Part shown: positions 18,571-28,232 of the stretch, one piece after another
Position numbering within the stretch: position 1 is the first letter of the stretch
Layout: the number at the start of each line of letters is the position of its first letter
Origin: Arcobacter roscoffensis
GTDB lineage: Bacteria > Campylobacterota > Campylobacteria > Campylobacterales > Arcobacteraceae
Direction: 5' to 3'
Assembly: GCF_024267655.1 (NCBI RefSeq)
Contig: NZ_CP100595.1
Span: forward strand, 2,914,001-2,978,000
Length of the DNA stretch: 64,000 nt
Made by a program: the position numbers and the translations under genes
The notes under the pieces: generated by a model
Seen by the model: the letters and a program-made list of their open reading frames with translations, nothing else
Database searches by the model: none
Told to the model about the DNA's origin: nothing

Positions 18571-20259
18571 TTGAGAAGTAATGAGATAAAAAAAGGATAT
18601 GATAGAACTCCACATAGGTCTTTATTAAGAGCTACTGGATTACAAGATGAAGATTTTGATAAACCATTTATTGGTATAGCAAACTCTTTTATTGAGCTTA
18701 TTCCTGGTCACTTCTTTTTAAATAAAGTTGGTGAAATTATAAAAGATGAAATTAAAGCAAATGGTTGTGTTCCATTTGAATTTAATACAATTGGTGTAGA
18801 TGATGGTATTGCAATGGGTCATGATGGGATGTTATTTTCATTACCATCAAGAGAAATAATTGCAAATTCAATTGAAACTGTAATGAATGCTCATAAATTA
18901 GATGCAATGATTGCTGTTCCAAACTGTGATAAAATTGTACCTGGTATGATAATGGGTGCATTAAGAGTTGATGTTCCAACTGTATTTGTATCAGGTGGAC
19001 CAATGGAGAAAGGTTATACGCAAGATGGTAAACCTATTGACTTAGCTACTGCTTTTGAAGCTGTAGGAAAACACGAATCAGGTGAAATGAGTGATGAAGA
19101 GTTAAAAGATATCGAATGTAATGCATGTCCAAGTGGTGGTTCATGCTCTGGTATGTTTACAGCAAACTCTATGAACACACTTATGGAAGCTATGGGTATT
19201 GCTCTTCCAGGAAATGGAACAATCTTAGCTTTAACTCCTGAAAGAGAAGAGTTATATAGACAAGCAGCTAGAAGAATTTGTGAAATTGCAAAAGATGAGA
19301 AAGCAAGAGAAGATTATAAATTAAAAAATATTTTAAATGAAAACGCAGTAAGAAATGCTTTTGCTGTTGATATGGCAATGGGTGGTTCTTCAAATACTGT
19401 ATTACATATGTTAGCAATTGCTAAAGAAGCTGGTGTTAACTTCAACTTAGAAGATATTAACTCTATTTCTAAAAGAGTTTCTCATATTGCTAAAATCTCT
19501 CCATCATTATCTACTGTACATATGGAAGACATCAACAAAGCTGGTGGTGTGAATGCGGTAATGAAAGAGATGACAAAAAGAGGTGATGACATTTTACTTG
19601 ACAACCCAACTATTAGTGGGGTTTCAACTTTAGAGAAGATCAAAGACTCTGAAATCAAAGATACAAATATTATTCATACTATTGATGATCCATACTCAGA
19701 AGTTGGTGGATTAGCTATTTTATATGGAAATCTTGCAGAACAAGGTGCTGTTATTAAAACTGCTGGTATCACTGGGGATAGAGTACTTACTGGAAAAGCT
19801 GTATGTTTTGATGGACAACCAGAAGCTATTGCTGGAATCGTTGGTGGTAAAGTTAAAGCCGGTGACGTTGTTGTAATTAGATATGAAGGTCCTAAAGGTG
19901 GTCCTGGTATGCAAGAAATGTTAGCTCCTACTTCACTTATCATGGGTATGGGACTTGGTGATAAAGTTGCACTTATTACTGATGGTAGATTCTCTGGTGC
20001 TACAAGAGGTGCAAGTATCGGTCACGTATCTCCTGAAGCTGCTGAGGGTGGAATGATTGGATTACTAAAAGATGGTGATGAAATTCACATCGATGTTGAC
20101 AAATATATCTTATCTGTAAACTTAACAGATGAAGAAATCGAAAAAAGAAAAGCTGAATTTACTCCTCTTAAAAAACCTCTTAACTCTTCTTGGTTAGGAC
20201 AATATAGAGCACTTGTGACAAATGCAAGTTCTGGAGCAGTTTTAAAAACTGACTTATAA
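18571..20259 (+). CDS. ilvD: Dihydroxy-acid dehydratase
   Basis: This 562-aa enzyme converts 2,3-dihydroxy-isovalerate and -methylvalerate to the 2-keto acids in valine and isoleucine synthesis. The iron-sulfur cysteine regions are visible as [12 protein letters not shown] and [19 protein letters not shown]. Later family blocks [21 protein letters not shown] and [11 protein letters not shown] are intact. Length matches the family (about 560 aa). I start at TTG 18571 because the product begins [16 protein letters not shown], a normal IlvD beginning, with AAAGGA nearby. No other ilv gene is adjacent. A hairpin follows the stop. Confidence 0.97.
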   Translation: MRSNEIKKGYDRTPHRSLLRATGLQDEDFDKPFIGIANSFIELIPGHFFLNKVGEIIKDEIKANGCVPFEFNTIGVDDGIAMGHDGMLFSLPSREIIANSIETVMNAHKLDAMIAVPNCDKIVPGMIMGALRVDVPTVFVSGGPMEKGYTQDGKPIDLATAFEAVGKHESGEMSDEELKDIECNACPSGGSCSGMFTANSMNTLMEAMGIALPGNGTILALTPEREELYRQAARRICEIAKDEKAREDYKLKNILNENAVRNAFAVDMAMGGSSNTVLHMLAIAKEAGVNFNLEDINSISKRVSHIAKISPSLSTVHMEDINKAGGVNAVMKEMTKRGDDILLDNPTISGVSTLEKIKDSEIKDTNIIHTIDDPYSEVGGLAILYGNLAEQGAVIKTAGITGDRVLTGKAVCFDGQPEAIAGIVGGKVKAGDVVVIRYEGPKGGPGMQEMLAPTSLIMGMGLGDKVALITDGRFSGATRGASIGHVSPEAAEGGMIGLLKDGDEIHIDVDKYILSVNLTDEEIEKRKAEFTPLKKPLNSSWLGQYRALVTNASSGAVLKTDL

Positions 20260-20264
20260 TCACT

Positions 20265-20290
20265 AAAACTAGGGCATTGCCTTAGTTTTA
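20265..20290 (+). terminator. Terminator-like hairpin after ilvD
   Basis: AAAACTA, one mismatch, GGC, loop ATT, GCC, one mismatch and TAGTTTT make a near-perfect stem that starts 5 bases after the ilvD stop. The 3' arm ends in TTTTA, which gives a short U-run. Confidence 0.65.
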
Positions 20291-20327
20291 AGTATTAACT
20301 ATTTATTAACTATTTATTGAAAAATAG

Positions 20328-20356
20328 TTTACAAACCTACCCTACAATTGTATTAT
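20328..20356 (+). promoter_or_regulatory. Probable promoter of htrA-cprRS
   Basis: TTTACA (20328-20333) and TATTAT (20351-20356) are separated by 17 bases and lie 21 bases before the GTG start of htrA. Each box has one mismatch to the sigma-70 consensus. Confidence 0.6.
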
Positions 20357-20377
20357 CAAAATTCGAAAGGATGAATT

Positions 20378-21796
20378 GTGAAGAAAAAACTTTTATTCGC
20401 CTCAGCAATGATTGCAAGTCAATTATTTGCCCAATCAATTGACTTTGAAATGATGAATAAAAACCCTCAAAGAGTGGTTCCTAATTCTACTACTGAAATA
20501 TTATCATTTAACAAAAATATTGAAAACTCTATGTATTCAGTAGTAAATATATCTGCAAAAAGACATGTAAATACAAATGTAAGTAATTTACCATTAGAAA
20601 TGTTCAACGACCCATTCTTCAAAAGATTTTTTGGAGAGCAGTTTGGAAATCAATTTAAACAAAACAGAGTTCAACGATCTCTTGGTTCTGGTGTAATTGT
20701 TTCTAAAGATGGATACATAGTTACAAATAACCATGTTATAGAAAATGCAGAAGAAATCACAGTAACAATAGGTGATAACCCAACAGAATATAATGCAAAA
20801 CTTATTGGAAGAGATGCTGATAGTGATTTAGCCGTTATTAAAATCGAAGGAAAAGATTTAGAGCCAATGAAACTTGGAGATTCAACTTCTTTAAAAATTG
20901 GTGATGTGATTTTTGCTATGGGTAATCCATTTGGTATAGGAAGTACAGTAACTCAAGGTATTATTTCTGCACTTAACAAAAATAAAGTTGGTATTAATAG
21001 ATATGAAAACTATATTCAAACAGATGCTTCAATAAACCCTGGTAACTCAGGTGGTGCACTAATTGACTCAAGAGGTGCATTAATAGGTATTAATACAGCT
21101 ATCTTATCAAAAAGTGGTGGTAATAATGGAATTGGTTTTGCAATTCCTGTAAACATGGTAAAAGATGTGGTTAAAAAACTTGTAGCAGATGGTAAAGTAA
21201 CAAGAGGTTACTTAGGTGTTGCTATTGGTGATTTAGATAAAGATTTATCAAAAGTTTACAACAATAAAAAAGGTGCTTTAGTTCTTGATGTTTCTCCTGG
21301 AACTCCTGCTGAAAAATATGGTATTAAAAGAGGTGACTTAATTTATTCTATTAATGGTAAAAAAATCACAGATAGAACTTCTTTACAAAATGTTGTAGCT
21401 TCATTTAAACCTAAACAAAAAGTTAAAATTGCACTTGAAAGAGATAGAAAAAACTTAGAACTTGATATAGTTTTAGGAAATAGAGAATCATTAATAAAAA
21501 TTTCTTCAAATAATAGTAAAGTTCTTGGTGGATTAAGACTAAAAAATATCGATATGAATATCAGAAAACAGTATAGACTTCCATTAAGTGCACAAGGTAT
21601 TTTAATCTCAGATGTTGAACCAAAATCAAAAGCTGAAAAAACTGGCTTCCAAGCAGGTGATATTATTATTCAAATTGAAGATATTGAGATCAAAGGCTTT
21701 GATGATATGGAAAAAGCTTTAAGTAAGTATAATAAGAAACACAAAAGAGTTTATGTAAATAGATATGGTCAAACAATTCTATTTGTAACTAAATAA
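20378..21796 (+). CDS. htrA: HtrA/DegP periplasmic serine protease
   Basis: A 472-aa DegP-family protease and chaperone. A signal peptide (MKKKLLFASAMIASQLFAQS) directs it to the periplasm. The catalytic triad is visible: His in TNNHVIENAEE, Asp in ADSDLAVIKIEG and Ser in INPGNSGGAL. Two PDZ domains follow (about 280-370 and 385-470). The start is GTG at 20378 with GAAAGGATG as ribosome site; a nearby ATG at 20371 is out of frame. Campylobacter jejuni has the same order, htrA then cprRS. The family degrades misfolded envelope proteins. Confidence 0.96.
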   Translation: MKKKLLFASAMIASQLFAQSIDFEMMNKNPQRVVPNSTTEILSFNKNIENSMYSVVNISAKRHVNTNVSNLPLEMFNDPFFKRFFGEQFGNQFKQNRVQRSLGSGVIVSKDGYIVTNNHVIENAEEITVTIGDNPTEYNAKLIGRDADSDLAVIKIEGKDLEPMKLGDSTSLKIGDVIFAMGNPFGIGSTVTQGIISALNKNKVGINRYENYIQTDASINPGNSGGALIDSRGALIGINTAILSKSGGNNGIGFAIPVNMVKDVVKKLVADGKVTRGYLGVAIGDLDKDLSKVYNNKKGALVLDVSPGTPAEKYGIKRGDLIYSINGKKITDRTSLQNVVASFKPKQKVKIALERDRKNLELDIVLGNRESLIKISSNNSKVLGGLRLKNIDMNIRKQYRLPLSAQGILISDVEPKSKAEKTGFQAGDIIIQIEDIEIKGFDDMEKALSKYNKKHKRVYVNRYGQTILFVTK

Positions 21797-21823
21797 AAAG
21801 GATTCGTCATAATTAAAGTACTA

Positions 21824-22492
21824 ATGATAGAGGATGATTTAGAGTTAGCTCAGATTATCACTGATTACCTAGCCTCATTTGATATAGAAGTAACAAACAC
21901 TGATAGCCCTTATAATGGGCTATCAATGCTAAGTGTAGATAAGGATTATAAACTTCTTATCTTAGATTTGACACTTCCTGAGATTGATGGATTAGAGTTA
22001 ATCCCAAAAATTAGAGAAAAGAGTGAAATACCTATTATTATCTCAAGTGCAAGAGATGATATTTTAGACAAGGTTATGGGATTAGAAAGAGGTGCTGATG
22101 ACTATCTTCCAAAACCATATAATCCAAGAGAGCTTCAAGCTAGAATCAAAACTATTTTGAAAAGAGTAGATACAAATACTGAAACAAAAAATGAAGTAAA
22201 AGCTACAAACTCTGTTTTTGAAATAAAAGAAGATGATATGCAAATCAACTTTAAAAATAATGCTTTAACTTTAACTCTTGCTGAGTATGACATTTTGAAA
22301 CTTCTTATCCAAAGAAATGGTGGTGTTGTATCAAGAGAAGACTTTATTTATGCAAGTGACCATATAGAAGATGATTCATCACTAAAAAACATAGATGTAA
22401 TTATTTCAAGAATTAGAACAAAATTAGCAAAATTAGATGATACTCAAACATATATTAAGTCAGTAAGAGGTATTGGGTATAAACTAATATGA
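21824..22492 (+). CDS. cprR: CprR-like response regulator (true start probably upstream at a rare codon)
   Basis: An OmpR-type regulator: receiver domain with MIEDD, phosphoacceptor in LLILDLTLPEIDG, ISSARDD and DDYLPKPY; winged helix at about 130-222. The listed ATG is the first canonical start. It cuts the first beta strand (normally V-L-M-I-E-D-D) and lies 21 bases from the AAAAGGA ribosome site at 21796-21802. Codons ATA (21809) and ATT (21812) lie 6 and 9 bases from that site and would add I-K-V-L. Translation therefore probably starts at one of them. It follows htrA by 27 bases and overlaps the kinase gene by 4 bases. Confidence 0.9.
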   Translation: MIEDDLELAQIITDYLASFDIEVTNTDSPYNGLSMLSVDKDYKLLILDLTLPEIDGLELIPKIREKSEIPIIISSARDDILDKVMGLERGADDYLPKPYNPRELQARIKTILKRVDTNTETKNEVKATNSVFEIKEDDMQINFKNNALTLTLAEYDILKLLIQRNGGVVSREDFIYASDHIEDDSSLKNIDVIISRIRTKLAKLDDTQTYIKSVRGIGYKLI

Positions 22493-23721
22493 CAAAAAAC
22501 ATCTCTATTTCTGCATTTATAAATATCATTTTTTCTTTAGCTTTTATAGCTGTTATGATTACTTTTGCATTATTTATTAGATTTGATCAGCAAAGATATG
22601 AGATAACACTACAAAACAGATATGAACTAGTTGCAGAAAACTTCTTAAGTGCCTTTCAAAACCAACCAACTGTTGAAACCCTTGAGAATCTTTTTAAAAA
22701 GTTTAAAGTAGAACCAATAAAAGAAAGAGATGCAAAACTTGAAATCATAAAACAAGCTCAAGAACTTACAATCACACAGAACTATTTAGGAACATATAGA
22801 GTTTATAAATATGATGAACATTACTATATCTATGTACAACAGTATGGATATAATATCATGCTAAAAGATATAAGAAATCATAACTATAATGTAGCTATTA
22901 TAATCCTAGCTATGGTTTTATCTTTAATTACCTTACTATTTTTATATGTAACTTTAAAAAGAAAACTTTTACCTTTAAAGCTTTTAAATAAACAAATTAT
23001 TGAATTTTCAAATGGGAAAAAAGATGTAAAAATTAAAAGCGTAAGTAATGATGAAATAGGAACTATTGCAAAAAGCTTTAATGAAGCAGTAACAATCATA
23101 AGTAATCAAACAAAATCAAAAGATTTATTTATGCGAAATATGATGCATGAGCTTAAAACTCCTATTACAAAAGCTATGTTTATTGCTGAAACACTTGAAG
23201 ATGAAAAAGCTAGGGACAATCTTCAAAAAGCTTTTAAAAGAATGGATGATATTATCAAAGAACTTGCAACAGTTGAAAAAATCACTTCTCAAAATAGAGC
23301 TGTTTACAAAGAGCTAACATCTTTTTTTAATATCTATAATAAAACTTTAGAAATCATGATGATAAACCCTGAAAATATTACTTCAAAAATCAAAGATTTT
23401 AAATTTGAAGTTGACACATATATGTTTTCTATAGTTTTAAAAAACCTAATAGACAATGCTATAAAATTCTCTCCAAATAAAAAAGCAATAATAAATGCTT
23501 CAAAAGAGCAAATAATAGTAAGTTCAAAAGGTGAGCCTTTAAAACATGAACTTGAATACTACACAGAAGCTTTTTGTCAAGAAGAAAAAAGAAGTGATGG
23601 TTTTGGTCTTGGACTTTATATAGTTAAAACTATTGCTAACTTACATGGCTATAAGCTAGAGTATTTTTACAAAGATGAAAAAAATCACTTTGTAATAAAT
23701 ATGAAAAAAGAGAAGAGTTAA
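22489..23721 (+). CDS. cprS: CprS-like sensor histidine kinase
   Basis: A 410-aa kinase with an N-terminal membrane helix (about 9-28), a periplasmic loop of about 100 aa and a second helix (about 135-156). A HAMP segment (LNKQIIEFSNGKKDV), the HisKA box MMHELKTPITKAM and an ATPase domain with NLIDNAIKFS and FGLGLYI follow. Its start overlaps the regulator stop as ATGA, so the pair is translated together. The order htrA-regulator-kinase matches Campylobacter cprRS, which affects envelope stress and biofilm growth. Assignment as orthologue rests on order and domain layout. The stop shares TTAA with the convergent gene at 23718. Confidence 0.9.
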   Translation: MTKNISISAFINIIFSLAFIAVMITFALFIRFDQQRYEITLQNRYELVAENFLSAFQNQPTVETLENLFKKFKVEPIKERDAKLEIIKQAQELTITQNYLGTYRVYKYDEHYYIYVQQYGYNIMLKDIRNHNYNVAIIILAMVLSLITLLFLYVTLKRKLLPLKLLNKQIIEFSNGKKDVKIKSVSNDEIGTIAKSFNEAVTIISNQTKSKDLFMRNMMHELKTPITKAMFIAETLEDEKARDNLQKAFKRMDDIIKELATVEKITSQNRAVYKELTSFFNIYNKTLEIMMINPENITSKIKDFKFEVDTYMFSIVLKNLIDNAIKFSPNKKAIINASKEQIIVSSKGEPLKHELEYYTEAFCQEEKRSDGFGLGLYIVKTIANLHGYKLEYFYKDEKNHFVINMKKEKS

Positions 23722-24146
23722 ACCTCTTCTCTTACATCTTTCATAACTTCAAACCAATCTCTTGAAAACTTGTTTTTAATATACTTTTCCCTGTGAGGCA
23801 CGATACAGCCTGAACAGTTTTGATGAATATAATCTTCACCAATATATTGAGATCCATCTTTTGAGTTAATATTACATTTTGAAAAAAGTGTTTTTCCTTC
23901 AACTTCTTCAAAACCTTCCATTTTAAACCTAAAGTTAGGACAGGCACATAAATAGCAGTTTAAATCTTCGTAATCATGGCATTTTTTATTGTCTTTGTAT
24001 AAAGGACAAAAATCTGGTTCATTTTTTACCATGTTGTCAAATCTAAAGTATTCTATTACCTCATCCATTGATTTATCTGTAAGTTTTTTCATAACATTTG
24101 CGTGTAGCTTACCTTGTTGGTTAAACCACTCTTCGTAAGTCATCAT
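23718..24146 (-). CDS. Cysteine-rich protein of the cobalamin cluster (zf-like small domain type)
   Basis: A 142-aa soluble protein with nine cysteines, eight of them in three clusters: CPLYKDNKKC near 47-56, CYLCAC near 65-70 and CSGC near 111-114. The pattern with a following PHRE resembles the cysteine-rich small domain (zf-like) that I recall next to or fused with cobalamin synthesis genes. That match is from memory. Its ATG overlaps the cbiB stop (ATGATGA), so it is translated with cbiB-cobQ. A metal-binding role is likely; the reaction is unknown. Two ATGs in tandem (24146, 24143) make the exact start uncertain. Confidence 0.7.
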   Translation of the reverse strand: MMTYEEWFNQQGKLHANVMKKLTDKSMDEVIEYFRFDNMVKNEPDFCPLYKDNKKCHDYEDLNCYLCACPNFRFKMEGFEEVEGKTLFSKCNINSKDGSQYIGEDYIHQNCSGCIVPHREKYIKNKFSRDWFEVMKDVREEV

Positions 24147-25030
24147 AATACTCCTAAAATTAATACTGTTATTACTAATATATCTAGTTTATTTTTTATT
24201 GAAATAGCTTTTAGAACATCACTATTTTCTATAATATCTCTACCTCTTCCAAAAAACGGTTTATCTTTTACTTTTCCAAAATAAGAAGTAGGACCACCAA
24301 GTTTAACACCTAAACCTAAAGCAATAGCTGAGATAGGAAGCCCTGCATTTAAACTATCATGTTTTTTACCATATTTCCCAAACTCAAATAGTGCTTCTTT
24401 TGAGAAGAAAAATAGTGCTATTAAAACAGCTGTGATTCTTGCAGGGATGTAGTTTAGTATATCATCTACTATTGCACTTACTTTTCCAAACTTCTCATAC
24501 TTTTCATTTCTATATCCAACCATGGAATCAAGAGTGTTTATAGCCTTATATACAAAAGCCCCAACTATTCCAAAGCATAAAAGATAAAAAAGTGGTGCAA
24601 TTACTCCATCACTTAGATTTTCACCATATGTCTCAATGGCTGCTTTATTTACATCACTATTATTCATACTACTTGTATCACGACTAACAAGATAAGATAT
24701 TTTTTGCTTTTTTACATCAAGGTCATCTGAACTTACTATATCTTTAACACTATCATATAGCATTTTAGAAGCTAAAGTAAAAGAGGCTAAAAAGCCTTGA
24801 ATAAAGATATTATCAATCATTGATAAAAAAGAAGTGATTACAAATACTACTGCAACTAAAGAGATAGTTAAAAGCCCTCCTCTTAAAACTGAGTCTTTAT
24901 AAAATCTCTTTTCAAACCACTTGATATAATCTCCCATAAAAATAATAGGATGTTTTAAGAACTTTAATTTTTCAAACTCTCCAAAAACTAAATCAAGAAC
25001 ATAGGCTATTAAAGCAATACTATAAAACAC
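24143..25030 (-). CDS. cbiB: Adenosylcobinamide-phosphate synthase
   Basis: A 295-aa membrane protein of the CbiB/CobD family. It attaches aminopropanol (phosphate) to adenosylcobyric acid. Family blocks are LDLVFGE, KHPIIFMGDYIKWFE, SYLVSRDTSSMN, AIETYGENLSDGVIAPLFYL and NTLDSMVGYRNEKYE. Four or five hydrophobic segments are present. It overlaps cobQ by 11 bases and the following cysteine-rich gene by 4 bases, forming a tight three-gene unit. Confidence 0.95.
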   Translation of the reverse strand: MFYSIALIAYVLDLVFGEFEKLKFLKHPIIFMGDYIKWFEKRFYKDSVLRGGLLTISLVAVVFVITSFLSMIDNIFIQGFLASFTLASKMLYDSVKDIVSSDDLDVKKQKISYLVSRDTSSMNNSDVNKAAIETYGENLSDGVIAPLFYLLCFGIVGAFVYKAINTLDSMVGYRNEKYEKFGKVSAIVDDILNYIPARITAVLIALFFFSKEALFEFGKYGKKHDSLNAGLPISAIALGLGVKLGGPTSYFGKVKDKPFFGRGRDIIENSDVLKAISIKNKLDILVITVLILGVL

Positions 25031-26411
25031 TCTGCTCTATCCTATTTACATCAAGTCTGCTTTTCATCTCACCTATAAAAGTATCTAAAGTATCTTTTTT
25101 ATACTCATCAAACGAGTATCCAATATATTGGCTATTTATACTCTTGAAGTACTTAGTTCTAAAAGCATCATTATCAAAAATACCATGAACAAAGGTACCT
25201 TTAAAATTCTCTTTTTCATAAGATAAAGGATATTTCTCACTCATACCATGATGTATCTCAAAACCTTTAATACTCTCTCCAAAAAGCTCATAACTTTGTT
25301 TCTTTAAAACTTTTTTCTTTTCAAAAACTATATTTGAAGGGATTATTCCAAACCCCTCTTCCACTAAAGGTTCACTGTTTTCTAAAGCATATTTATCATC
25401 AAGTGTTTCAAACATCATTTCATAGCCACCACATATAGCACAAATGTGTCCTTTGTAGTTTTGTATTTGCTCATATAAGCCCATATCTTTTAACCACTTT
25501 AAGTCTTTAATGACAAGTTTTGAACCAGGAAGAATAACTAAATCAAATTTATCTAAAGATACATAATGATTTACAAACTCTACAAAGACCTCATCATCTG
25601 CTATTAAAGGCTCTATATCATTGTAGTTACTCATATGTGGATATGATATAACTGCAATATCTAGTTTTTTATTTTGAGGTTTTTGAATAAAGTTTTGTAA
25701 AGAAGCACTATCTTCAAAACCTAAATTAAATGGAATATAGGGTAAGACTCCTAAAACTGGTATTTTAAACTCTTCTTCGATGATTCTAACACCCTCATCA
25801 AATAAAGTTAAATCTCCCCTAAATTTATTTACAATAACCCCTACTACATTCTCTCTTAGTTTAGGGGGTAATAAGTGATAAACCCCATAAATAGAAGCAA
25901 ACACTCCACCCTTTTCTATATCTGCTACTAGTATAATCTTTGTATTGTATTCATCTGCTATAAAAATATTTGATAAGTCTTTATCCATAAGATTTAGCTC
26001 TACTGGACTTCCAGCACCCTCACTTACAACAATATCATACCTTTCATCTAAATACTCATAACATCTTTTAACAGCAGGTTTTAAAAGGTCTAAATCTCTA
26101 TAATATTCTCTTACATCTTTGTTTGTAACTACTTGTCCTTCTACTATTAGTGAAGCAGAGTTTCCTCTACCTGATTTCAATAGTACTGGATTTAAGTGAT
26201 AAGAAGTTTCAACTCCTAAAACTTCGCTTTGAAAGTATTGAGCTATTGCTATTTCACTTCCATCATCACATACATGTGAGTTATTTGAGACATTTTGAGC
26301 CTTAAAAGGAGCAACACTATAAGCTAAGTCTTGAAGTATTTTTGCTATTACAAAAGTGATAGTTGATTTACCAGCATCTGAGCTAGTTCCGAAGATAGAG
26401 ATATTTTTCAT
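25020..26411 (-). CDS. cobQ: Cobyric acid synthase
   Basis: A 463-aa glutamine-dependent amidotransferase that amidates four side chains of adenosylcobyrinic acid a,c-diamide. The N-terminal ATPase has the P-loop GTSSDAGKST and VAPFKAQNVSNNS. The C-terminal class I glutaminase-like domain carries CAICGGYEMM (nucleophile cysteine) and FVHGIFDND (histidine). It heads the unit cobQ-cbiB-cysteine-rich gene. No riboswitch-like leader is recognisable in the 80 bases upstream. Confidence 0.95.
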   Translation of the reverse strand: MKNISIFGTSSDAGKSTITFVIAKILQDLAYSVAPFKAQNVSNNSHVCDDGSEIAIAQYFQSEVLGVETSYHLNPVLLKSGRGNSASLIVEGQVVTNKDVREYYRDLDLLKPAVKRCYEYLDERYDIVVSEGAGSPVELNLMDKDLSNIFIADEYNTKIILVADIEKGGVFASIYGVYHLLPPKLRENVVGVIVNKFRGDLTLFDEGVRIIEEEFKIPVLGVLPYIPFNLGFEDSASLQNFIQKPQNKKLDIAVISYPHMSNYNDIEPLIADDEVFVEFVNHYVSLDKFDLVILPGSKLVIKDLKWLKDMGLYEQIQNYKGHICAICGGYEMMFETLDDKYALENSEPLVEEGFGIIPSNIVFEKKKVLKKQSYELFGESIKGFEIHHGMSEKYPLSYEKENFKGTFVHGIFDNDAFRTKYFKSINSQYIGYSFDEYKKDTLDTFIGEMKSRLDVNRIEQSVL

Positions 26412-26491
26412 TTTATTCCTGCGATTATATTTTGTGACATTATAGTAAAAATAAAATTAGAGTAATCGAGGAATAAAATAAAAGCTTTTAT

Positions 26492-26860
26492 TTATGAAGC
26501 TATATTATAAGTATAATTGTACTTTTCATACCAGTTTGTAGAAAGTAAAGCCTTTTGTCCTAATTCATTTGTTTGTAAAAACTGTAATAATTCATCATTT
26601 TTGTTTTGTTCACACACCTCATGAAAAACCTTAAAAGCAAAGTTCATATGCTCTTTAATATGCTGTGGTGTTGGGTCGTACTTTTTTAAGTCTATATTTC
26701 TTTGTGCTCGAAGTTCTAACTCCTGCTCTTTTGAAATATAATCCAAAATAGTTCCAGTTTTAGGAGTCCTAACTGTCTTAGACTCTAAATATTTCATATA
26801 ATCATCGTGATTAAACACTTCTTTTAAATCAAATTTTTTTAACTCATTTTGAAAGTTCAT
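26492..26860 (-). CDS. Unknown 122-aa soluble protein
   Basis: A complete frame of 122 codons, predicted largely helical and charged, with no signal peptide or membrane segment and one cysteine (residue 91). Conspicuous stretches are KTVRTPKTGTILDYISKEQE and HIKEHMNFAFKVFHEV. I do not recognise the family. It lies downstream of the KAP-type NTPase gene in the same direction with an 85-base gap, and upstream of cobQ. The two unknown genes may form a small unit, but spacing alone is weak evidence. Confidence 0.6.
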   Translation of the reverse strand: MNFQNELKKFDLKEVFNHDDYMKYLESKTVRTPKTGTILDYISKEQELELRAQRNIDLKKYDPTPQHIKEHMNFAFKVFHEVCEQNKNDELLQFLQTNELGQKALLSTNWYEKYNYTYNIAS

Positions 26861-26945
26861 CCTAAGCCTTTGTCATAAAAAGTAAAAGAAGTATATCAAA
26901 TCTCAAAAACATTTTGGTTACGCAGTTTGTATAATAAATAGTTTT

Positions 26946-28151
26946 TTAATCTTCTAGTATTCCTGTTTCTATGAAGGTGTTTATTTGACTAAATATATCA
27001 CTATCTACATTTTTTCCAATTTTTAAACTATTCGCATAAAACTTTACTTCATAGTTTTTTATATTACTATCAAAAAAATCTTTATATATTTCATACTGTC
27101 CTTGAGTAGATACAGTTTTTTCTAACTCTTTCATATAGATTTTTAAAGACTCATATTCTTTGTACTCTCTATTTTTGTTTGAACCATAAATCTGTATATT
27201 AGAACTTTTTATACGGTTATAATCATCTGAAATTTTTTCTAACTTATCAAAAAAACCTATTATTCTATACTTATCCTCTTCTTTAAAAAACAGAACATGA
27301 TATAAAATAAAATATAGATTAACTAAAATCAAACATCTTACAACATCATCATTTTTTTTCTGAGTCTTATCATTTTCTATCCACTCTAAAAGGTTGTCTA
27401 ATGCCTGTATATATATTCTTGCATTTAAAACTTCTGATTCTTCAAAGGTTTTTAAAATCACATCACTATAATCTTTTAGTACCTCATATTTATTATCAAA
27501 TATCGAATTAAATAGTTCTTCTATGCTTGGCTTATATTTCAAATACTTAGATACAGTCTTTTCTTTTACATTTGAAAAAATATCTTTTTCTTCACCTTCA
27601 AATACATCATCATTTAAAATAATCACAACTTTGCATTTGAAATTCAAAGTTAATTGAGTTATAAAACCAAAAAGGTCATTTAAATCAATATCTTTTGATT
27701 TTCTTTCAAAATCATCAAAGCATATCACTCCGCCATTTTCAAGTCTTTTTAGTGCTGTTTTTTCTATATTGTCTTTTTGCTCTTCTTTTAATCCAGATGC
27801 AACTTTTTTAGAGCCAAATCTTGACATTCTTTTTGTAAAAGTAGAAAAGCCTTTTGTTACAAAATTTTCTCCACCAATTGCTGAATAGTAAGCTTGAGAA
27901 AATATATCATTTTCTATCTCTTCAATTGAACTTTTTCCATATAAACTTATATATGAATAAACTTGACTTTTTTCTTTTAGCTCTTTTTTGAATTCATCAC
28001 TTGCAATAATATTCTGCCAAAAGTGAGTCTTACCACTTCCCCATTTTCCAGAAAGCATAATGACTTTAGCATTTGAGATTTCATCTTTTAAATAGCCATC
28101 TTTATTTTCATTGCCTAATAAATAGTTTTTTAGTTTTTCTTGATTTGACAT
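26946..28151 (-). CDS. KAP-type P-loop NTPase
   Basis: A 401-aa single-gene NTPase. Walker A is GKWGSGKT (residues 35-42). Walker B is GVICFDDFERK (141-151), followed by the strand KVVIILNDD (174-182), probably sensor-1. The FDDFER form and the order of blocks fit the KAP/STAND-like family. The C-terminal 200 residues are helical and unassigned. No membrane segments are clear, unlike many KAP proteins that carry them inserted. Members are common in phage-defence and mobile contexts, but here the neighbours are housekeeping and signalling genes. Function is unknown. Confidence 0.78.
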   Translation of the reverse strand: MSNQEKLKNYLLGNENKDGYLKDEISNAKVIMLSGKWGSGKTHFWQNIIASDEFKKELKEKSQVYSYISLYGKSSIEEIENDIFSQAYYSAIGGENFVTKGFSTFTKRMSRFGSKKVASGLKEEQKDNIEKTALKRLENGGVICFDDFERKSKDIDLNDLFGFITQLTLNFKCKVVIILNDDVFEGEEKDIFSNVKEKTVSKYLKYKPSIEELFNSIFDNKYEVLKDYSDVILKTFEESEVLNARIYIQALDNLLEWIENDKTQKKNDDVVRCLILVNLYFILYHVLFFKEEDKYRIIGFFDKLEKISDDYNRIKSSNIQIYGSNKNREYKEYESLKIYMKELEKTVSTQGQYEIYKDFFDSNIKNYEVKFYANSLKIGKNVDSDIFSQINTFIETGILED

Positions 28152-28232
28152 TTTTTCACTTATATTTTATTTTTTATACTTTATCAAAAGATATTAAAAA
28201 ACGTATTTAAATATATAAAGTTATCAAAAATT

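Noticed and set aside
19674..19943. 89-codon minus-strand frame inside ilvD
   Set aside because: It is antisense to a conserved, well-recognised enzyme region and has no independent support.
26412..26491. Cobalamin riboswitch upstream of cobQ or in the 61 bases before cobT
   Set aside because: Both gaps are too short for the roughly 200-base riboswitch and I found no B12-box-like sequence.
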